From: Bigelowiella natans CCMP2755
Taxonomy: Eukaryota; Cercozoa; Chlorarachniophyceae
Direction of reading: 5' to 3'
DNA length: 62,799 bases
Assembly: GCA_000320545.1 (NCBI GenBank)
Contig: ADNK01000247.1
Span: forward strand, 22,501-85,299
The notes under the pieces: generated by a model
Database searches by the model: none
The model's input: only the letters and a program-made list of their open reading frames with translations
What the model was told of the DNA's origin: nothing
In this document: positions 1 to 16,604 of the stretch, piece by piece
Numbering within the stretch: the first letter of the stretch is position 1
Layout of the letters: each line of letters begins with the position of its first letter
Translations under genes and position numbers: made by a program

Positions 1-1167
1 ACGCCGCCCCGTTCTATTTCCTCCCCTCTTCTGCAGCCTCTCGCTCTTCGAATCAGCATCATCGTACTCCCAATCATCAGGATCATCCGAATCCCCATCG
101 TCATCGTCATCGTCATCAGTATCGTCAATGGTTCTGGTCCCGGTGCTTCGAAGGCCCGTCCCCTTCATCAAACGAGAGGAGTGATGCTCGTCCGATTTAG
201 CTCGTCCAGGTGGATGTGGCATCTGCTGTGTGGTGTCTCGTTCCCCTCCTCTCCTCCTCCTCTGCTCTCTTTCGTTGGCCGTCTTTATTTCCTTCTTATT
301 CTTCTTCTTCTTCTTTCCGACATCTTTGTTGGGGTTGTTGCCATCGTCACCTTCGTCGCCGTGGTAGCGATGCTCCGCGGCAGCAAAAGAAGGAAAAACG
401 TCTCCCGGAGGTGACATAGCCTCCAGAATGCTGTTCGGATCCCTTTTCTTCTGTTCCTTCTTCATATTGCCGCTGCTAGTGTCGTTGCTGTCGTCATCAT
501 TGTAGGCTTCTATGGATTTGGAAGCGGCGATCCTCGGAGGATCAAGCGAGTGAGAGTTTTCGAATGGACCAGCCTCAGAGGGAGCTTCTGTGGCAGCAGC
601 ACGAACACAAGCAAATAGTATTTGCGGCAGGTATATCCACCGCAGCAGTCAGTTGGTTCGTCCAATGATTACGTCTGGGAGATAACTACTACAGCGAGGC
701 ACTACTGGCCTATCTTACACGCAATTTCTGACCCGCTAATTGTTCATAGGTGGCCTCATACATAACATCCGACATGTGTTAAGGCCATGCCGCATGACAG
801 GTTCGCTTCGATACTATGTGAAAAGGGAAGGACCACAGATCGGCATAATAATGCTCGTGGTGTGGGAGGGCGTGGGCCATGAAATGCACCAACAACAGCA
901 ACAACAACAGCAACAACAACAACAACAAAGAAGAAGAGAGGACTGCTACTGCTACCAGCATATCTCCTTTCGTGATCTCCCCTTCTGCTTGAAGATAGCG
1001 CTGGTGGTAGCATGATGGGACTGTTCTTCGGAGAAAATCTCTGAAGCAGCGCACATATATAAGAGGCTCTTTGAAGGATTAGTAACAAGTGGGTGCTTGT
1101 GGAACAGTGAGAACAGAAAAAAGCGAGAATAGAATAAAGAGAGAACAGAATAAAGCGAGAATAAATG

Positions 1168-1209
<42 letters not shown>

Positions 1210-2135
1210 TGGAGAGAGAGAGATAAAACAACCTTGGATGGGCTTGGATAAGACTCCGAAAATCTGAAAGCAGATACGATCATTAGACACGACCAGCAAC
1301 TAGATTATGTTTTGGGTATGATCTATGACATTCGGCATCATCACCACCATCAACTGCAGCAACACAGGGGCGAGTAGGAGTGCTCCAACTACAACTTCTC
1401 ATCACAGTCACGGTAGTAGCAGCTGTAGTAAGTAGTAGTAGTAGTAGTAGTAGTAGTAGCAGTAGCAGCATCTATGCGGAGGTGGCGACATGCATAGATG
1501 TTACATCAATGAAGGTGAAATGGCAGAAGAAGAGAAAATAAAATTCAAAAGGCTGTCAATTTTGGTTCACTGTTCTTCCCCTCATCTGTCCTTACTCCCC
1601 CAATGCTACTAGTGCTTCCTCATTAAGGCCACCACAACTACTACTACAACAAACCTTCCGGATTGCGGTGGTGTTGCTGTTGACCGCATGAATCGATGCC
1701 TACCATCTATGCCCCCCTCGCTATCGTCCTCCATCTATTTCATTATATGCGGGAGGAGCAGGTGGGGAAGAAAACGAGAAAGGCACAAGATGCGTGTGTT
1801 TTGACAGTATTATTGCTGTTGCTGCTGTAATGATCATGCAATCTCATGAATGGTAAGGAGTACTTCGTCGTCAGACATCTCGTCATCCTCCTGCCCCTCC
1901 TCCTCCTCGTTATCGTTGTTATCCAGGACGAGCTCAGTTGTTCTGGTGTTCAGGTGAAGGGGGGGGGGGGGGGGATTATTAGGATGTTCTACTGATGATA
2001 GTTATAGCGATATGGAGGCATTGATGGTCAGTTTCATTGAAACCAAGCGCAGATGATGGAAGATGACGATAATGATTATGACGACGGCTCCGATGAGGAT
2101 TTGTACTAAACTTCTTATTGAGTTATGATAGACAC

Positions 2136-2174
<39 letters not shown>

Positions 2175-2354
2175 TATACACACCTATATACACACCTATA
2201 TACACACCTATATTTGAAGTATTTTGCATGTGCTTGTATGTGCTTTGTGTAATTAATTCAGTGAGTATATGTTTTCGATCTACTTCCTCTTAATTGCGTC
2301 TCTCTGTGTCTTCTTCAGGTTCTTCGTTATGCAAATAGACTAACGTATAACAAT

Positions 2355-2394
<40 letters not shown>

Positions 2395-3444
2395 GCACGC
2401 ACGCCATAGAGAGGGGGGGGGAGGGGGGAGGAGAATAAAAGATAAGCTCAATTTCAGATATAATTTGTCGCTTACGTCAATGGTATATGTGCGCGCGCGC
2501 GTGTGGTGTGCGTGTAATAGAAGGGGGGGAGGGGGGGGGGGGGAGTGAGGGGAGAGGAATCAAAGAGGAGGGAGAGAGAATTCTATTGCATTCTCTTAAT
2601 CATTATACATCTCTTAGTCTTTTCTCTCATTTCCTGGAGTGAGCACCGTGACATGCTGCACACACACCATACATGCTACACACATCATACATGCAGAGAT
2701 CTTGACGTGACTTTCTCCAGCGGAATCCACGTTCCCTGTTGTTTGTTGTATTGAGAGAGGAGAAACCAAGCAGCAATGCATGAAAGTGAAAGAAGAGTGG
2801 GAGGAGGAAGAAGAAGAGGAAGAGGCGATTTGTTGGAGGAATTTCCCTCCTTCCTCCTCCTCCTCCTCCTCCAACACACTCAGTCCTGTATGCATTACGT
2901 GTATGGCACGGCTGCGGCTGCTGCCATTGATCATGACGACGATGATGACGATGATGGTGATGACAGAGAATTCGAGGGCATAATCTTAACCAACCGCTAT
3001 TCCAAAACCGGGGCAAAAGTCAGAAAAGAGCAACCATTCAGTTAAAGGCATGTATTTTGAGTGAATGCCCATCCCTACTCTTATCAATCACCACCTCCTT
3101 GCGGTAGTGAAGATTCCGTATCTTACGACAGATGCTTCCTTTGAGCTCCTTTAGTAAACATCAATAATGGAACCGTTCGAAAAAGAATGAAGGCCCCTGA
3201 ATCAGCAACACGCCTCGTACTTACGTGGTGCAAAGCGCACCGCACATCGGCCAGACACCCACACACACACACGTGTAGATGATCTACTTTTGCTTCTTAA
3301 ATGACCGATGTGATATGTAGATCGTACTCCTCTGGCACCCGGATGATGAACTCGCTCGACGTGGTGCTAGGTGTGGACGAAGAAGAAGAAGAAGAAGAAG
3401 AAGAAGAAGAAGAAAGGGAAAACAGAGGCGTTACTGCTCATCAT
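1..3444 (-). CDS. Probable TFIIF alpha subunit (RAP74-like), partial, exons incompletely joined
   Basis: The first exon (3306..3444) starts with two Met codons, then a poly-Ser run encoded by the (GAA)n repeat, then SEFIIRVPEEYDLH, which resembles the N-terminal strand of RAP74 (human TVTEYVVRVPK type). A possible second exon near 3080-3165 reads ELKGSICRKIRNLHYRKE. An acidic exon at about 1868..1945 reads ELVLDNNDNEEEEGQEDDE. The exon at the left edge (1..587, acceptor CACAG) stays open throughout, with a lysine-rich tract, then a long Asp run and DDPDDWEYDDADSKS, like the acidic DWEHEE region of plant TFIIF alpha. TFIIF alpha partners TFIIF beta in the RNA polymerase II preinitiation complex. 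I did not find the dimerisation-domain exons, and the C-terminal winged helix would lie beyond the edge. The identity rests on both ends matching; it could be another acidic nuclear protein. Confidence 0.42.
588..3305. repeat. Microsatellite-rich stretch within or around the TFIIF-like gene
   Basis: Simple repeats dominate: CAA/CAG at about 890-930, (GA)n 1175-1206, (AGT)n 1431-1460, poly-G at about 1960-1975, (AC)n 2131-2171 followed by about four copies of a 12-bp CACCTATATACA unit (2168-2213), (AC)n 2358-2393 and G-rich runs 2410-2545. Apart from the short candidate exons named for the TFIIF-like gene, I see nothing convincing. The open frames here are low-complexity artefacts. Confidence 0.8.
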
Positions 3445-3818
3445 GCTGACATTGTCTCCTAGTTTCTACATTCATTGTCAATTATTATTATTGAACGTGG
3501 AGTTTGTACAACTACAACCTCACAGTGATTGCTTCAACTTTGGTTAGCAGGATGCGCCGTAACACCTTGTATCGACCCGGGGCCACGCAAAAGCTGATCG
3601 TTCAGATATAAGCAATGATCTAGAAGATGAAGAAGCAGATGATGAAGAAAACCATGACGCAACTAGTAGCTTCATGTGCGTTTTGATTATGTATTAATTT
3701 TTCACGCAGCTGCCAATACAACTACTGTCTGCGCTGCACTGCATGCTTTCATCGCCACGTTGTTTACATAGATGTCTTGGTCAGGATAAGGCGATTTTCC
3801 TTTTCCTTTTCTCTTCGG

Positions 3819-4569
3819 TTAATCTGTGTTCGTATGGTGACAATTTGGGGAGGGTTGATGGCAGAGATTGTGTGATAGAGGGTGACGGCGAAAAGGTGAA
3901 GAATAAGGCAAACAATCTAAATGTCCACCTTCACAACGTTCCCAGTAAATCGGATATCCGTCGCCTCCTCGCCTGTAACAACACGTGTGATGAGAATTGG
4001 TCTTTCGCTTGCATCTTTTGGGAGTAAGGTTGCTTAGGGGATTGGGGGGGGGGGGGCAGGGATAAGAGGGTGGGTGCAAGCGAAGGGAACCCTCTTTTTT
4101 GAGCATCTTGATGACATCAGGCCTGTCTCTAAGCCCAAGTCTATCCGCCTTCCGTAGCTTTCGCTCGGTGTCGTCATCGTGGTGGCGAGCACTCATTCTA
4201 GTGGGATCCCTTCATATCGGAAAAAGGAATTGATTTGATGTTCGACTTTCTCCGCCACCGACTGCCCTCCGGCCACCTCCAGGTTGTTCTTCGGGTCTTG
4301 TGCACGAGGGATATTAGGTTTGGCACGCTGGGCACAATTTAGTTTCCCGTGCAGCAAGTGTCTCCTGTTGGACTTTCGCAACACGCGACAGCGCTCATCT
4401 TCGTCGAGCCTCGGCAAAAAAGTCTGCGGGTTTGGAGGCATTTTCCCAGGCCTTTTGGCCATCGGTGGGGGAAAACCACAAAACGCCCTTATTTTGTCTG
4501 TTCCGTCATCATCAAATGACTCGTCTTTCGAACAAATTCGCTCGCGATGCAGGCCGACGGTCTGCAGAT
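3819..4569 (-). CDS. Unrecognised minus-strand gene, two overlapping open frames
   Basis: A minus-strand exon begins after a good acceptor (ATCTGCAG) near 4569. It stays open to a stop near 4193 and ends AEKVEHQINSFFRYEGIPLE. The codon content looks like real protein: SKDESFDDDGTD, MAKRPGKMPPNPQ and PNIPRAQDPKNN. A second frame starts exactly at that stop (GAATGAGTG) and reads MSARHHDDDTERKLRKADRL, then a plausible LGLRDRPDVIKMLKKEG, before losing coding character near 4080. Either an intron joins the two or they are separate. No domain was recognised. It is basic and charged and probably nuclear, which is a guess. Confidence 0.4.
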
Positions 4570-4731
4570 ATTTTCACGATGTATTGAGGTGATCCACCCG
4601 GAGTCAGCACTGCATGCCGACGATGAAGTTGGTGCTCACTTGATACGACAGTTGTTACTTTTTTATATCACTTCCGAACGGGATATATCTACGGGAAAAA
4701 TGTAAGTTTCTTCCATCTAACTTCCGAGCTC

Positions 4732-4971
4732 ATGCGTGTTCCGCGCGGGCTGAAGAGGGTTGCCACTCTGTGCATACTCAAGGACCCTGCCCGCGCAAGC
4801 TTCCTACTACTTAAGCGGTATAAAGAACCGCATAAGAACCTCTTCTGCCCCGTGGGAGGGAAACTGGATCCGCATGAGGGCCCCAGAGCGGCAGCGAAGA
4901 GGGAGATCTTCGAGGAGACGGGGCTGAGCCCAGGGTAATGTAACGTACGGCTTGCATGTGAGGGTGGGGAA

Positions 4972-5014
<43 letters not shown>

Positions 5015-5409
5015 CGATGGTGATCGTGAGTTTCTTCGGCTAGAGTAGAGGATTCCACTGATACACATCCACGAACATGCGAACAGACGTAAATTTAATC
5101 TTGTTGTGCAGACACCTGAAATACTGCGGGGTGATGACTGAGACATCCCCAGTTGAATACAACTGGACTTGCTATGTGTACATGTCTGAGTTGGAATCTC
5201 GCATCACCCCGCCTCCATGCGACGAAGGTATCCTAGAATGGATCGATTTTGATGATATAGAGTCACGGCGCGTACAAATCCCTCAAACTGACCCTTTCGT
5301 CTATAAGTACGTCCTTGCCGGGAAGCCGTTTGCATTCGATGTAGAGTACGATGCTGAGTTGAACGTGACATCGATGGTGGAAGGGCTGGAGAACGTGACA
5401 TTATGTTGA
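4732..5409 (+). CDS. Nudix hydrolase, MutT/8-oxo-dGTPase-like
   Basis: Two exons, 4732..4934 and 5112..5409, joined GT-AG in phase, give 166 residues. The Nudix box is complete: GGKLDPHEGP followed by AAAKREIFEETGL matches GX5EX7REUXEEXGU, with the Mg-binding REXXEE helix at about residues 58-65. The lead-in TLCILKD...LLLKRYKEPHKNLFCPVGGK and the tail LKYCGVMTETSP...GILEWIDFDD resemble bacterial mutT-family proteins of the same size. Such enzymes hydrolyse nucleoside diphosphate-linked substrates, typically oxidised dNTPs. No targeting peptide is evident, so cytosol or nucleus is likely. The single intron carries a (TA)n repeat. The bacterial flavour could mean old transfer, but the intron shows it is a resident nuclear gene. 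The exact substrate cannot be told from sequence. Confidence 0.9.
4975..5011. repeat. (TA)n microsatellite in the Nudix intron
   Basis: A pure TA dinucleotide run of about 36 bp lies in the middle of the intron at 4935..5111. Confidence 0.95.
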
Positions 5410-5866
5410 TATCAAATATTAGAATCGACAATTGCAATTGATACTCACGCTACTACTCACTCCCATGCGATCTCAATAATGAACTATAATGCTCGCCGAT
5501 TCTATACTTCATTTTTTTTGCCATCTGCGCGACATATAAGCCATGCATAGTGCTACGCATAGCAGAATCTACACCCTAACCACTGCATATCGCTCATCGA
5601 AATAAAAGCACGCATTAACATATCGATGTACACATTTCGTCTACTGGCAAAGAATAATGGTGCACGCGTGCAATGTGCCCGGCGCGAATGTGATCCGATT
5701 GTAGCGTAATCGAATTGTTGTGGGATGTTATCGACCTCGTAGCAATTGCAAAAATGTCTGTATCACTATACATCGTTTAAAGGAGACAAGGACGGTCTCC
5801 TGGGCTTAACGCCTGCGACAATACTAATGCAGATCTAGAGATGTATACTTAGAATGCATGCATTGA
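5410..5866. other. Intergenic, no gene seen
   Basis: About 450 bp between two plus-strand genes, with no coding frame, repeat or RNA gene that I can support. It presumably holds the Nudix 3' end and the promoter of the next gene. Confidence 0.6.
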
Positions 5867-6390
5867 ATGAAGAATAAATCCGACGCTGTTAGCCCTCCAC
5901 GACAAGATCGACGAAGAACACCGCGCACACACGACAGCTCGTGGCATGCAACCTGTGCAAGTGGAACCATTAATTTCAACCTTTTTGTATATCTTTCGCG
6001 GATAGCCGTGCCTCTGGCTCCTAATATTTCTTGTGCTTCTGAAGCAAATGTTGGTGCGTTGTTCCTCGTTCCCTATCTCTGCAGCAAGTACCACCTTTCC
6101 TGCTATGGAGGGTCTAATCCTCAAGGTCGGAGTGCGTTTCATTGAAGTATTCGATCCGCTGCCCCCTGACATACCGCATTTCAATCAATCATCTTGGTGA
6201 GCACCATATATTCAGTAGCGAGTTGTGAGTCAATTACTCCTGCTCCAGGCGCACTTTCTCGACAAGTTCGCTCTTCGATGTAAAGGCTGGGGTCGGATAC
6301 ACCCTGATAAATAGAGGGAAGGCGGTCTCCTTGTTTGTTGGTTTGCTGGCATATAAATGTGTTGTTGTGTATGTGAGAGAGCGGTCGGTA

Positions 6391-10441
<4,051 letters not shown>

Positions 10442-10516
10442 TCCGAACCCAAGGAGCGACGACTGAGGCGCTGATGAAGAACTCCATTGTGGTTGCTGCC
10501 TTCGACTTCGTCCCTG

Positions 10517-10567
<51 letters not shown>

Positions 10568-11306
10568 GTACTTATTGTCACATGCTGTTGAAAGCTATTT
10601 ATGCGCTCTTATGGATGCTGTTGAGCTGAGTCAGTCTGCAGCAGAGCGCCAGGGGAGCAGCAATGGATAGCTCAACCCACCCCCGCGGCGGGAAAATTGC
10701 GAGGCACACAAAAACAGCAACACACCGGGAATCTCTGTCGGGGGGACCAGTCAACCAATGATGGGACAAATGCCAGGAGGGCTAAGGCAAGGGAGAGGGG
10801 CACCACACGCGCCCCCTTGGAAAGGCGCACACCGCCGCCCCTCCGCAGCGCGCTGATCATCGCTGCCCTACTCTGCTCCTTCTAAATGGAAAATTTTTTC
10901 ATGCATAAAATATCTATAAAATAATTGCAATTTTATTATTTGATTTGGAGAGGGGTCCACAAATCGGAAGAGTGAAGTAGTTAGTTGTTTGAAGTGGCAT
11001 TTGTATATCTGAGGGTAATTTATAGTGTTTTTGGGGATTTATGCTGCGACTGTTCCAACCGGAGATGGTCCTGACTGCAACAGGAACAACAAGCAAATCG
11101 TTCACCTTTCAAAGAATCATTTTCATGTGGAAGTTCTAAGCGTATTTTATTTCCCATAAAATCGTTATAACTCAGACATGATTGTATCGGCTTTGCATTC
11201 CAAACATATACTCTCACCAGAACGGATATTTATGATATTCTCCGCATAGATTTAGGACTGTGATCGTTGGTCGACAGCCTGGTCGACTATTTTCGGCGGG
11301 AGCTGA
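10442..11306. promoter_or_regulatory. Divergent promoter region between triphosphatase and phosphoesterase genes
   Basis: The two genes are transcribed away from each other across about 865 bp. The interval carries a (GT)n run (about 10518-10566), a GC-rich part (10630-10880) and an AT-rich part (10890-11220). No defined motif such as a TATA box could be assigned. Open frames in 10670-10885 look accidental. Confidence 0.4.
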
Positions 11307-12611
11307 ATGGCTTCTCCCCGCTCCATACGGAGGATCGCCGCGACCGCTTTAGTCGTCGCTACGTTGTTTCACATCGCTGGGGAAGGAACAAGGCGCTGGG
11401 CGATGCGAACGATGCTTTCTAGCCCTTTTAAAACCGCAACACCGCCATCAAGACTTCATTCGTGCCTCCCAAATATAAAGACTGCTCGCTTCTCTCCCAC
11501 GAGGCGGGCCGTCAGAGAGAACCTCCTCTGGTCTCGTAAAAATATATTCAAGAAGGCGAGGACGTTCGAGGATGGTAGGATCAGGGTGCGAAATCGACTG
11601 TCCTGTTTTGCCGGGGGCGGGGTAAGGGGCGCTTTCGCAGGAACGGACGATGCAAACGATGCAACAATGAGAACCACGAAGAGAATCTGTGTGAGTTCCT
11701 TCAATACCTGATGCGGTCGTTCATAGGGAATGGCCATGTGACTTTGTTCGATCTCTCGCTAATCGGCATAAAGAACGGCGTGCTTGCGGTTTAGGATGTG
11801 CGTGACGTGGCAGCCAATCATGGCGAGGGGGATGGGAACTTGTGCTATTATCATTTGCAGATCGTTGATATCTGTGTTGTGGTGTGATACCAGATAATCG
11901 GCGACGTGCATGGAATGTGGGACGATGGCGACAAAGAGGTAGACATCATCATCGTCATCATAATCGCCTTAGTTGATTATCAAACATTCTCATTAAGGTT
12001 CTCCGAGCGTTGAAGCCGGACTTGGTGCTGTTCGTTGGGGTAGTAAAGGAACGGCGATAATTACAACGAAGAAGAAAGAATCCAGAGAAATAATTCAGAA
12101 GAAAGTTGACCCAAAACTTGACGCTCACATTCGTGAATACCCACAGGATTTTGGCAACGAGAATCAAAAAATAGTACAATCAATTGCGTCATTCTGTGAT
12201 TTTCCCAAGGTAAATATGCTCTCCTCACCTGTCGTTGAGAAATTTGTGTGTTACGAATTGACAACCATGAAATCCGTTACAATCTTGCTTTAATGCAGGC
12301 AGTGATACTGGGTAACCACGATGCATGGAGGTATGTACATGTAGATGAAATCAAGTATTTCATTTACACTATCATCACCAGCCCCATCATCATTATTATC
12401 ATCATCATGATCATCATCCTGATGTTGTTGTCGTATGGCTCTTCACTCATCACCAACACAAGTTGCAGACGATGACCCCTCATCCACACATTGTCAACGA
12501 TATGGGGCAGCCAACGACGTGGTTCTTCCTACTTTCTTAGGTCTATTCGACTGAAGAAACCGACAGACGCGCTTAAAAATCAGATCGAGATGCTCAGGAA
12601 GGTATTAAGTC

Positions 12612-12643
<32 letters not shown>

Positions 12644-12763
12644 TAGTAATTGTGATGTTAATAGGTTGTGAGATTCATCTTCTCTTTCTAATCCATTATC
12701 TGTTTTATACCAACTGACTCTGCGTACTCCTTTTCGTTCTTTCTCTCCCCCCCCCCCGCCCCC

Positions 12764-12807
<44 letters not shown>

Positions 12808-13412
12808 CCATACTACGATAAATGGCCCCAACAAAAGACCGAGTGCGATGCGGGATACAATGCCTTAAAGTTTACTGATGTGGGGGTGGGGGTGGTCGGC
12901 TGCCGCGCTCTGTCGTTTGGGGGGGGGAAGAACAAACGCTCCAGCACTTACAGGCTTCTTAGTCCCCTCTACGGCATTAAAAATCATGTAAAATAGAGAG
13001 AGAGAAGAAGAAGGATGATGATCATATTTGTGGTGACGCTGTGACGAGGCGAATCATGCGCGCATATGCATGCTCGTGTGCCTTATTTGCTTTTCACCTA
13101 CGTCCTCAAACAGGCGGAGTCAGTTGATCGAATTGTAGCGAATATCAAGGTACAGCCTCTACGACGACAACCCTTGTTTCAGCGAAGCAGCTTCGTTCAA
13201 ATGCATAATCGTGCTGTTCATCACGGTGAATTCTCAATCCTTTTTGTCCATGTACTTCCCCATCCCCATCCCCATCCCCACCTCTGGTGGAAAGAATGTG
13301 GATGAAGCGTCGCAGCCATTGAGCTGCATCTGCCTTGCACATAATGGACCTACTGGACTAGGGGAAAAACCGTATTCCATATGCGGCAAGGTTTGTATTA
13401 GCAGTGGGGAGA

Positions 13413-13450
<38 letters not shown>

Positions 13451-13887
13451 GTTTCTGAGGAAAAAGCAGCGATAATGCATCTCTCTTTCCTTCTAGCCTC
13501 CTAGTGTGGTCACTGCCTGAGTCATGTTTGTTGGTGTAGGATTTCCCCCCGGCGGGGGGGGATTGGGGTGATCCCGACCTTGAGGAAGCATTAATGAGAG
13601 TGCGAGTAGAAGCCTCCCCCCCCTCCTCCTCCTCCTCTTCCTCCTCCAGCTGCCCTGCGCCTAAAGTGAGCATGGTGGCTTTCGGCCATATGCATGCGAA
13701 CCTCCTAAACGGGGGGCGACGGCAGATGGTGGTAGAGGATGAGCACGGCACCGTGTTTGTCAACGCCGCAGAGGTTCCCCGCTGGGAGCACGAGCTAGCG
13801 CGACCCGCACGATCCAGCTACGTCACCATGGTCGATATTGACAGTTCCACCAAGAGAGTCATCCGAGTAGAAGGTGGTCGTTCGTAG
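11307..13887 (+). CDS. Plastid-type calcineurin-like metallophosphoesterase (TIGR04168-like)
   Basis: Ten exons join in phase: 11307..11690, 11894..11938, 11998..12039, 12147..12209, 12299..12330, 12541..12601, 12838..12987, 13114..13149, 13295..13390 and 13540..13887, giving 418 residues. The core follows the cyanobacterial/plant family: RICIIGDVHGMWDD (GDxHG), LKPDLVLFVGDFGNEN (GDxxxx), AVILGNHDAW (GNHD), CLAHNGPTGLG, DWGDPDLEEAL, VAFGHMHANLL (GHxH) and GTVFVNAAEVPR at the end. These residues bind the two metals. The first exon is a leader of about 125 residues: a hydrophobic segment (ATALVVATLFHIAGEG), then Arg/Ser/Thr-rich sequence, consistent with signal plus transit peptide for a complex plastid. 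That location is inferred. A poly-Ser loop encoded by TCC repeats interrupts the last exon. Confidence 0.9.
12613..12804. repeat. (AGT)n and (CT)n microsatellites in a phosphoesterase intron
   Basis: An AGT run at about 12613-12643 and a CT run at about 12766-12804, the latter close to the 3' splice site at 12837. Confidence 0.9.
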
Positions 13888-14743
13888 AAACATAGCTGAA
13901 CGTCTGTTTGCTGCGGTTCGTTTACATCAATAACGTCATCGGTGCACCGTTGATCGACTTTTCTCGCTTGCTTTCTTCGCAATCACTCAGGTCTATGGGT
14001 AACCACGGAAGGTGTGACAACAAAGAATGTACTCCTGTATTCTACCCCTCCTCCTACTTCTTCCGTCTCGGCAGTCACACCATGATCTGGCGGTAGCCAG
14101 TTTGCCTTGAAAAGGAAATCCGTGATTGTGAGGCCGCGAGCGCGTCCCATGACGAACGCGCTATGGACCCTGTCGTTTAAAATTACAGTTGCATGATGAT
14201 TGTTTTTATAGCAACCTCGTTTGGTTATCTAGCCATAAATACACAGCTGGTTTTTCCTTACGTTGCGATGATTATGTATATATCATGCGCACAAAGGAAT
14301 TTACTGCACGTGCGTACGCATGCATGCGCTTGCGGCAAAAAAAAGTTTGCATAAGGCGATCCGCTAGCACGGCGATGCATTGACCTTCACACACGGACGC
14401 ATTATTGTGGCTATTATGGCTTTTGATAATAAGCCTTAGTTTTGAAATGCACATGATGGGACTAGCCGAAATAAGTAAAGCTGACGACGTGCAACAACTA
14501 GCCACAACAAATTAATCAAATGCGTGGAACAGCAATGATGACATCTGGAGAAATCTTAAGAAGTGCTATTCGCATAGCAAAAACACTAATTCCTATTCTA
14601 ATACTAACAACGTACTAGACGTGTCGCATGGAGATATATATTAATAAGCGCTAGCCATACAGATAATTATCTCCGTCTATGCTGTTAAAATCCATGCTCT
14701 TTCTATCACATTCAATGTTCTAACAAGCCATTAGAATCGTCAA
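13888..14743. other. Intergenic between convergent genes
   Basis: About 850 bp between the phosphoesterase stop and the FERRY4-like stop. Several short open frames exist, but none shows coding character or splice support. I see no repeat or RNA gene. Confidence 0.6.
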
Positions 14744-15384
14744 TTAACGTTGAGCAAATGCATCCTGGAAGACCGCCCTCATCGCACGAAGCCTTTTACT
14801 TTCTTCCTCCTGATCAGCCGAAGAGTATGATGAATCCGGAAGATCCCTGCTCACCGCAGCAAATGTGACCATCTTTAAGGATCCCTGCATTAATAGAGCG
14901 TTTTATTGGTTATTTGCGAGAAGCTCGCCAAATTGAAGGCAAAGATTTAGCCATTCCCACATCACAGGGTACATCGATGGTGATTGCTGCGTTGTGTGTT
15001 ATTCTGCGTTGGCTGACCTCTCCCCCCCCTGACACTTGACGCAATACCGCTGCAACATGCCGGATCACCTGATTTTTGGCGTGGATGGAATGCTTTGTAT
15101 TACGGCGTTCTCCGAAATGAGAGATGCATTATTTATTTGAATGCTGCTACTACTTACAGCTGCAGAGTGGTTCGGTGTGGGCATGCAATGCGACCCGACA
15201 TCTTATATGCGTGCACAGTAAGTCAAGCCACGGCCAAACTAGGCACCTGGTTTGTGGAAAAGCTTCCCCATAGCCCCGCCCCCCCCCCTTCCTTCCCAAG
15301 CGTTGCAGCAGACTGCTCAACCGAATCTACGACAATAATCAACGATCCGATCGACATGTCGTCGGCACTGTGCAAAGCCTGGTG

Positions 15385-15439
<55 letters not shown>

Positions 15440-16566
15440 AGTAAGATAGCTTCAATGCGGCGCACAATCAACCAGAAAATACAGACAGCACACATCAGGC
15501 CTATCATAGATTCAGTTAACGGCAGATGAATGACCATAGCGAGCGCATCAAGGGTAAAGCCACCATCTCCCCCCCCCCCCCCGCTGGTGGCACGTCTGCT
15601 GCCTTGTCCTCCGTTCTTTGGTCTATGCTCACTCGCTGCATTCGTTGTCGTTATTGTCGCATGGAGGACAGCATGAGCCAAGCGAAGATTCGAGTGCTGC
15701 GTGATGACTAAATCCGTGCCTTCTTTCTTCTGCCCTGCTGCTTTCACTTGGCGATGATGGCCCCCCTGCTGCTCTTGCTCCCCTCTCATTCTTTGTTGCT
15801 GTTGTCGGAGGGTGCAACGGTTCGTGCGGTATCTCTTCAATTGAACGTGCAGAGGGTCCAACTGACACTCGGGGCTCTGATAATCATCATCGTCGTAATC
15901 ACCATGGGGGTAAATAGTGACGACGAAAGAGAAGAGGGAGGAGGGGGAGGAGGAGGAGGAGGAGGAAGGGGAGATACTACTATAACTGTTAGTACCACCA
16001 CCACCACCACCACTACTACTGCTACTACTTACTACTACCTCCGCACAAGTTTGCACGAATTCGCTCCAAACTTCCTTCACACGTAGAGGCCCTTTGTCCC
16101 CCTTCTCCTCCTCTTCCTCCTCCTCTTCCTCCTCTTCCTTCTCATTATCAGCAGTAGTACGCCTACCTTCAGTAGTTTGTCCATCAAGTCTCCCACTGTT
16201 CTTATCATCCTCTCCAAAAGTAAAGAGAGGTGAGGTTGACGTGAGCAACGACGACGATGACAACAGCGAACTACTGTTGCGAGTGGACGTGGACGCCACT
16301 ATCATTGCCTCCTTACTCGATTTACCCCCCCCCCCATCCCCCGCCTCCCCCAATATCATTTGGTTGTTGTTGGTCTTCTTCTTGGCTTTGTTCTTATTCT
16401 TGATGCTGATGATCCTCTTCATGATTCTCTCCTTCTTTCTTCGCATATCCCTTCTCGCCTTTTCGACGTGCTGTGCCGTTAGCAGCTCCTGGGCAGTAAC
16501 GGGGCCTTGGTACATCAACGGTAGAAGAAGGAGAAAAAAGAAGAAGATGAGTGAAGGAGGAAGATC

Positions 16567-16604
<38 letters not shown>

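Noticed and set aside
2053-2106. Acidic plus-strand reading MMEDDDNDYDDGSDEDLY, like an RPC7-type tail
   Set aside because: No upstream exons or other family motif; acidic runs arise easily from GAT/GAC-rich repeats here.
2320-2345. Plus-strand reading VLRYANRLT after a good acceptor, reminiscent of Mediator subunit MED4
   Set aside because: Too short, and no flanking exons of that family could be found on the plus strand.
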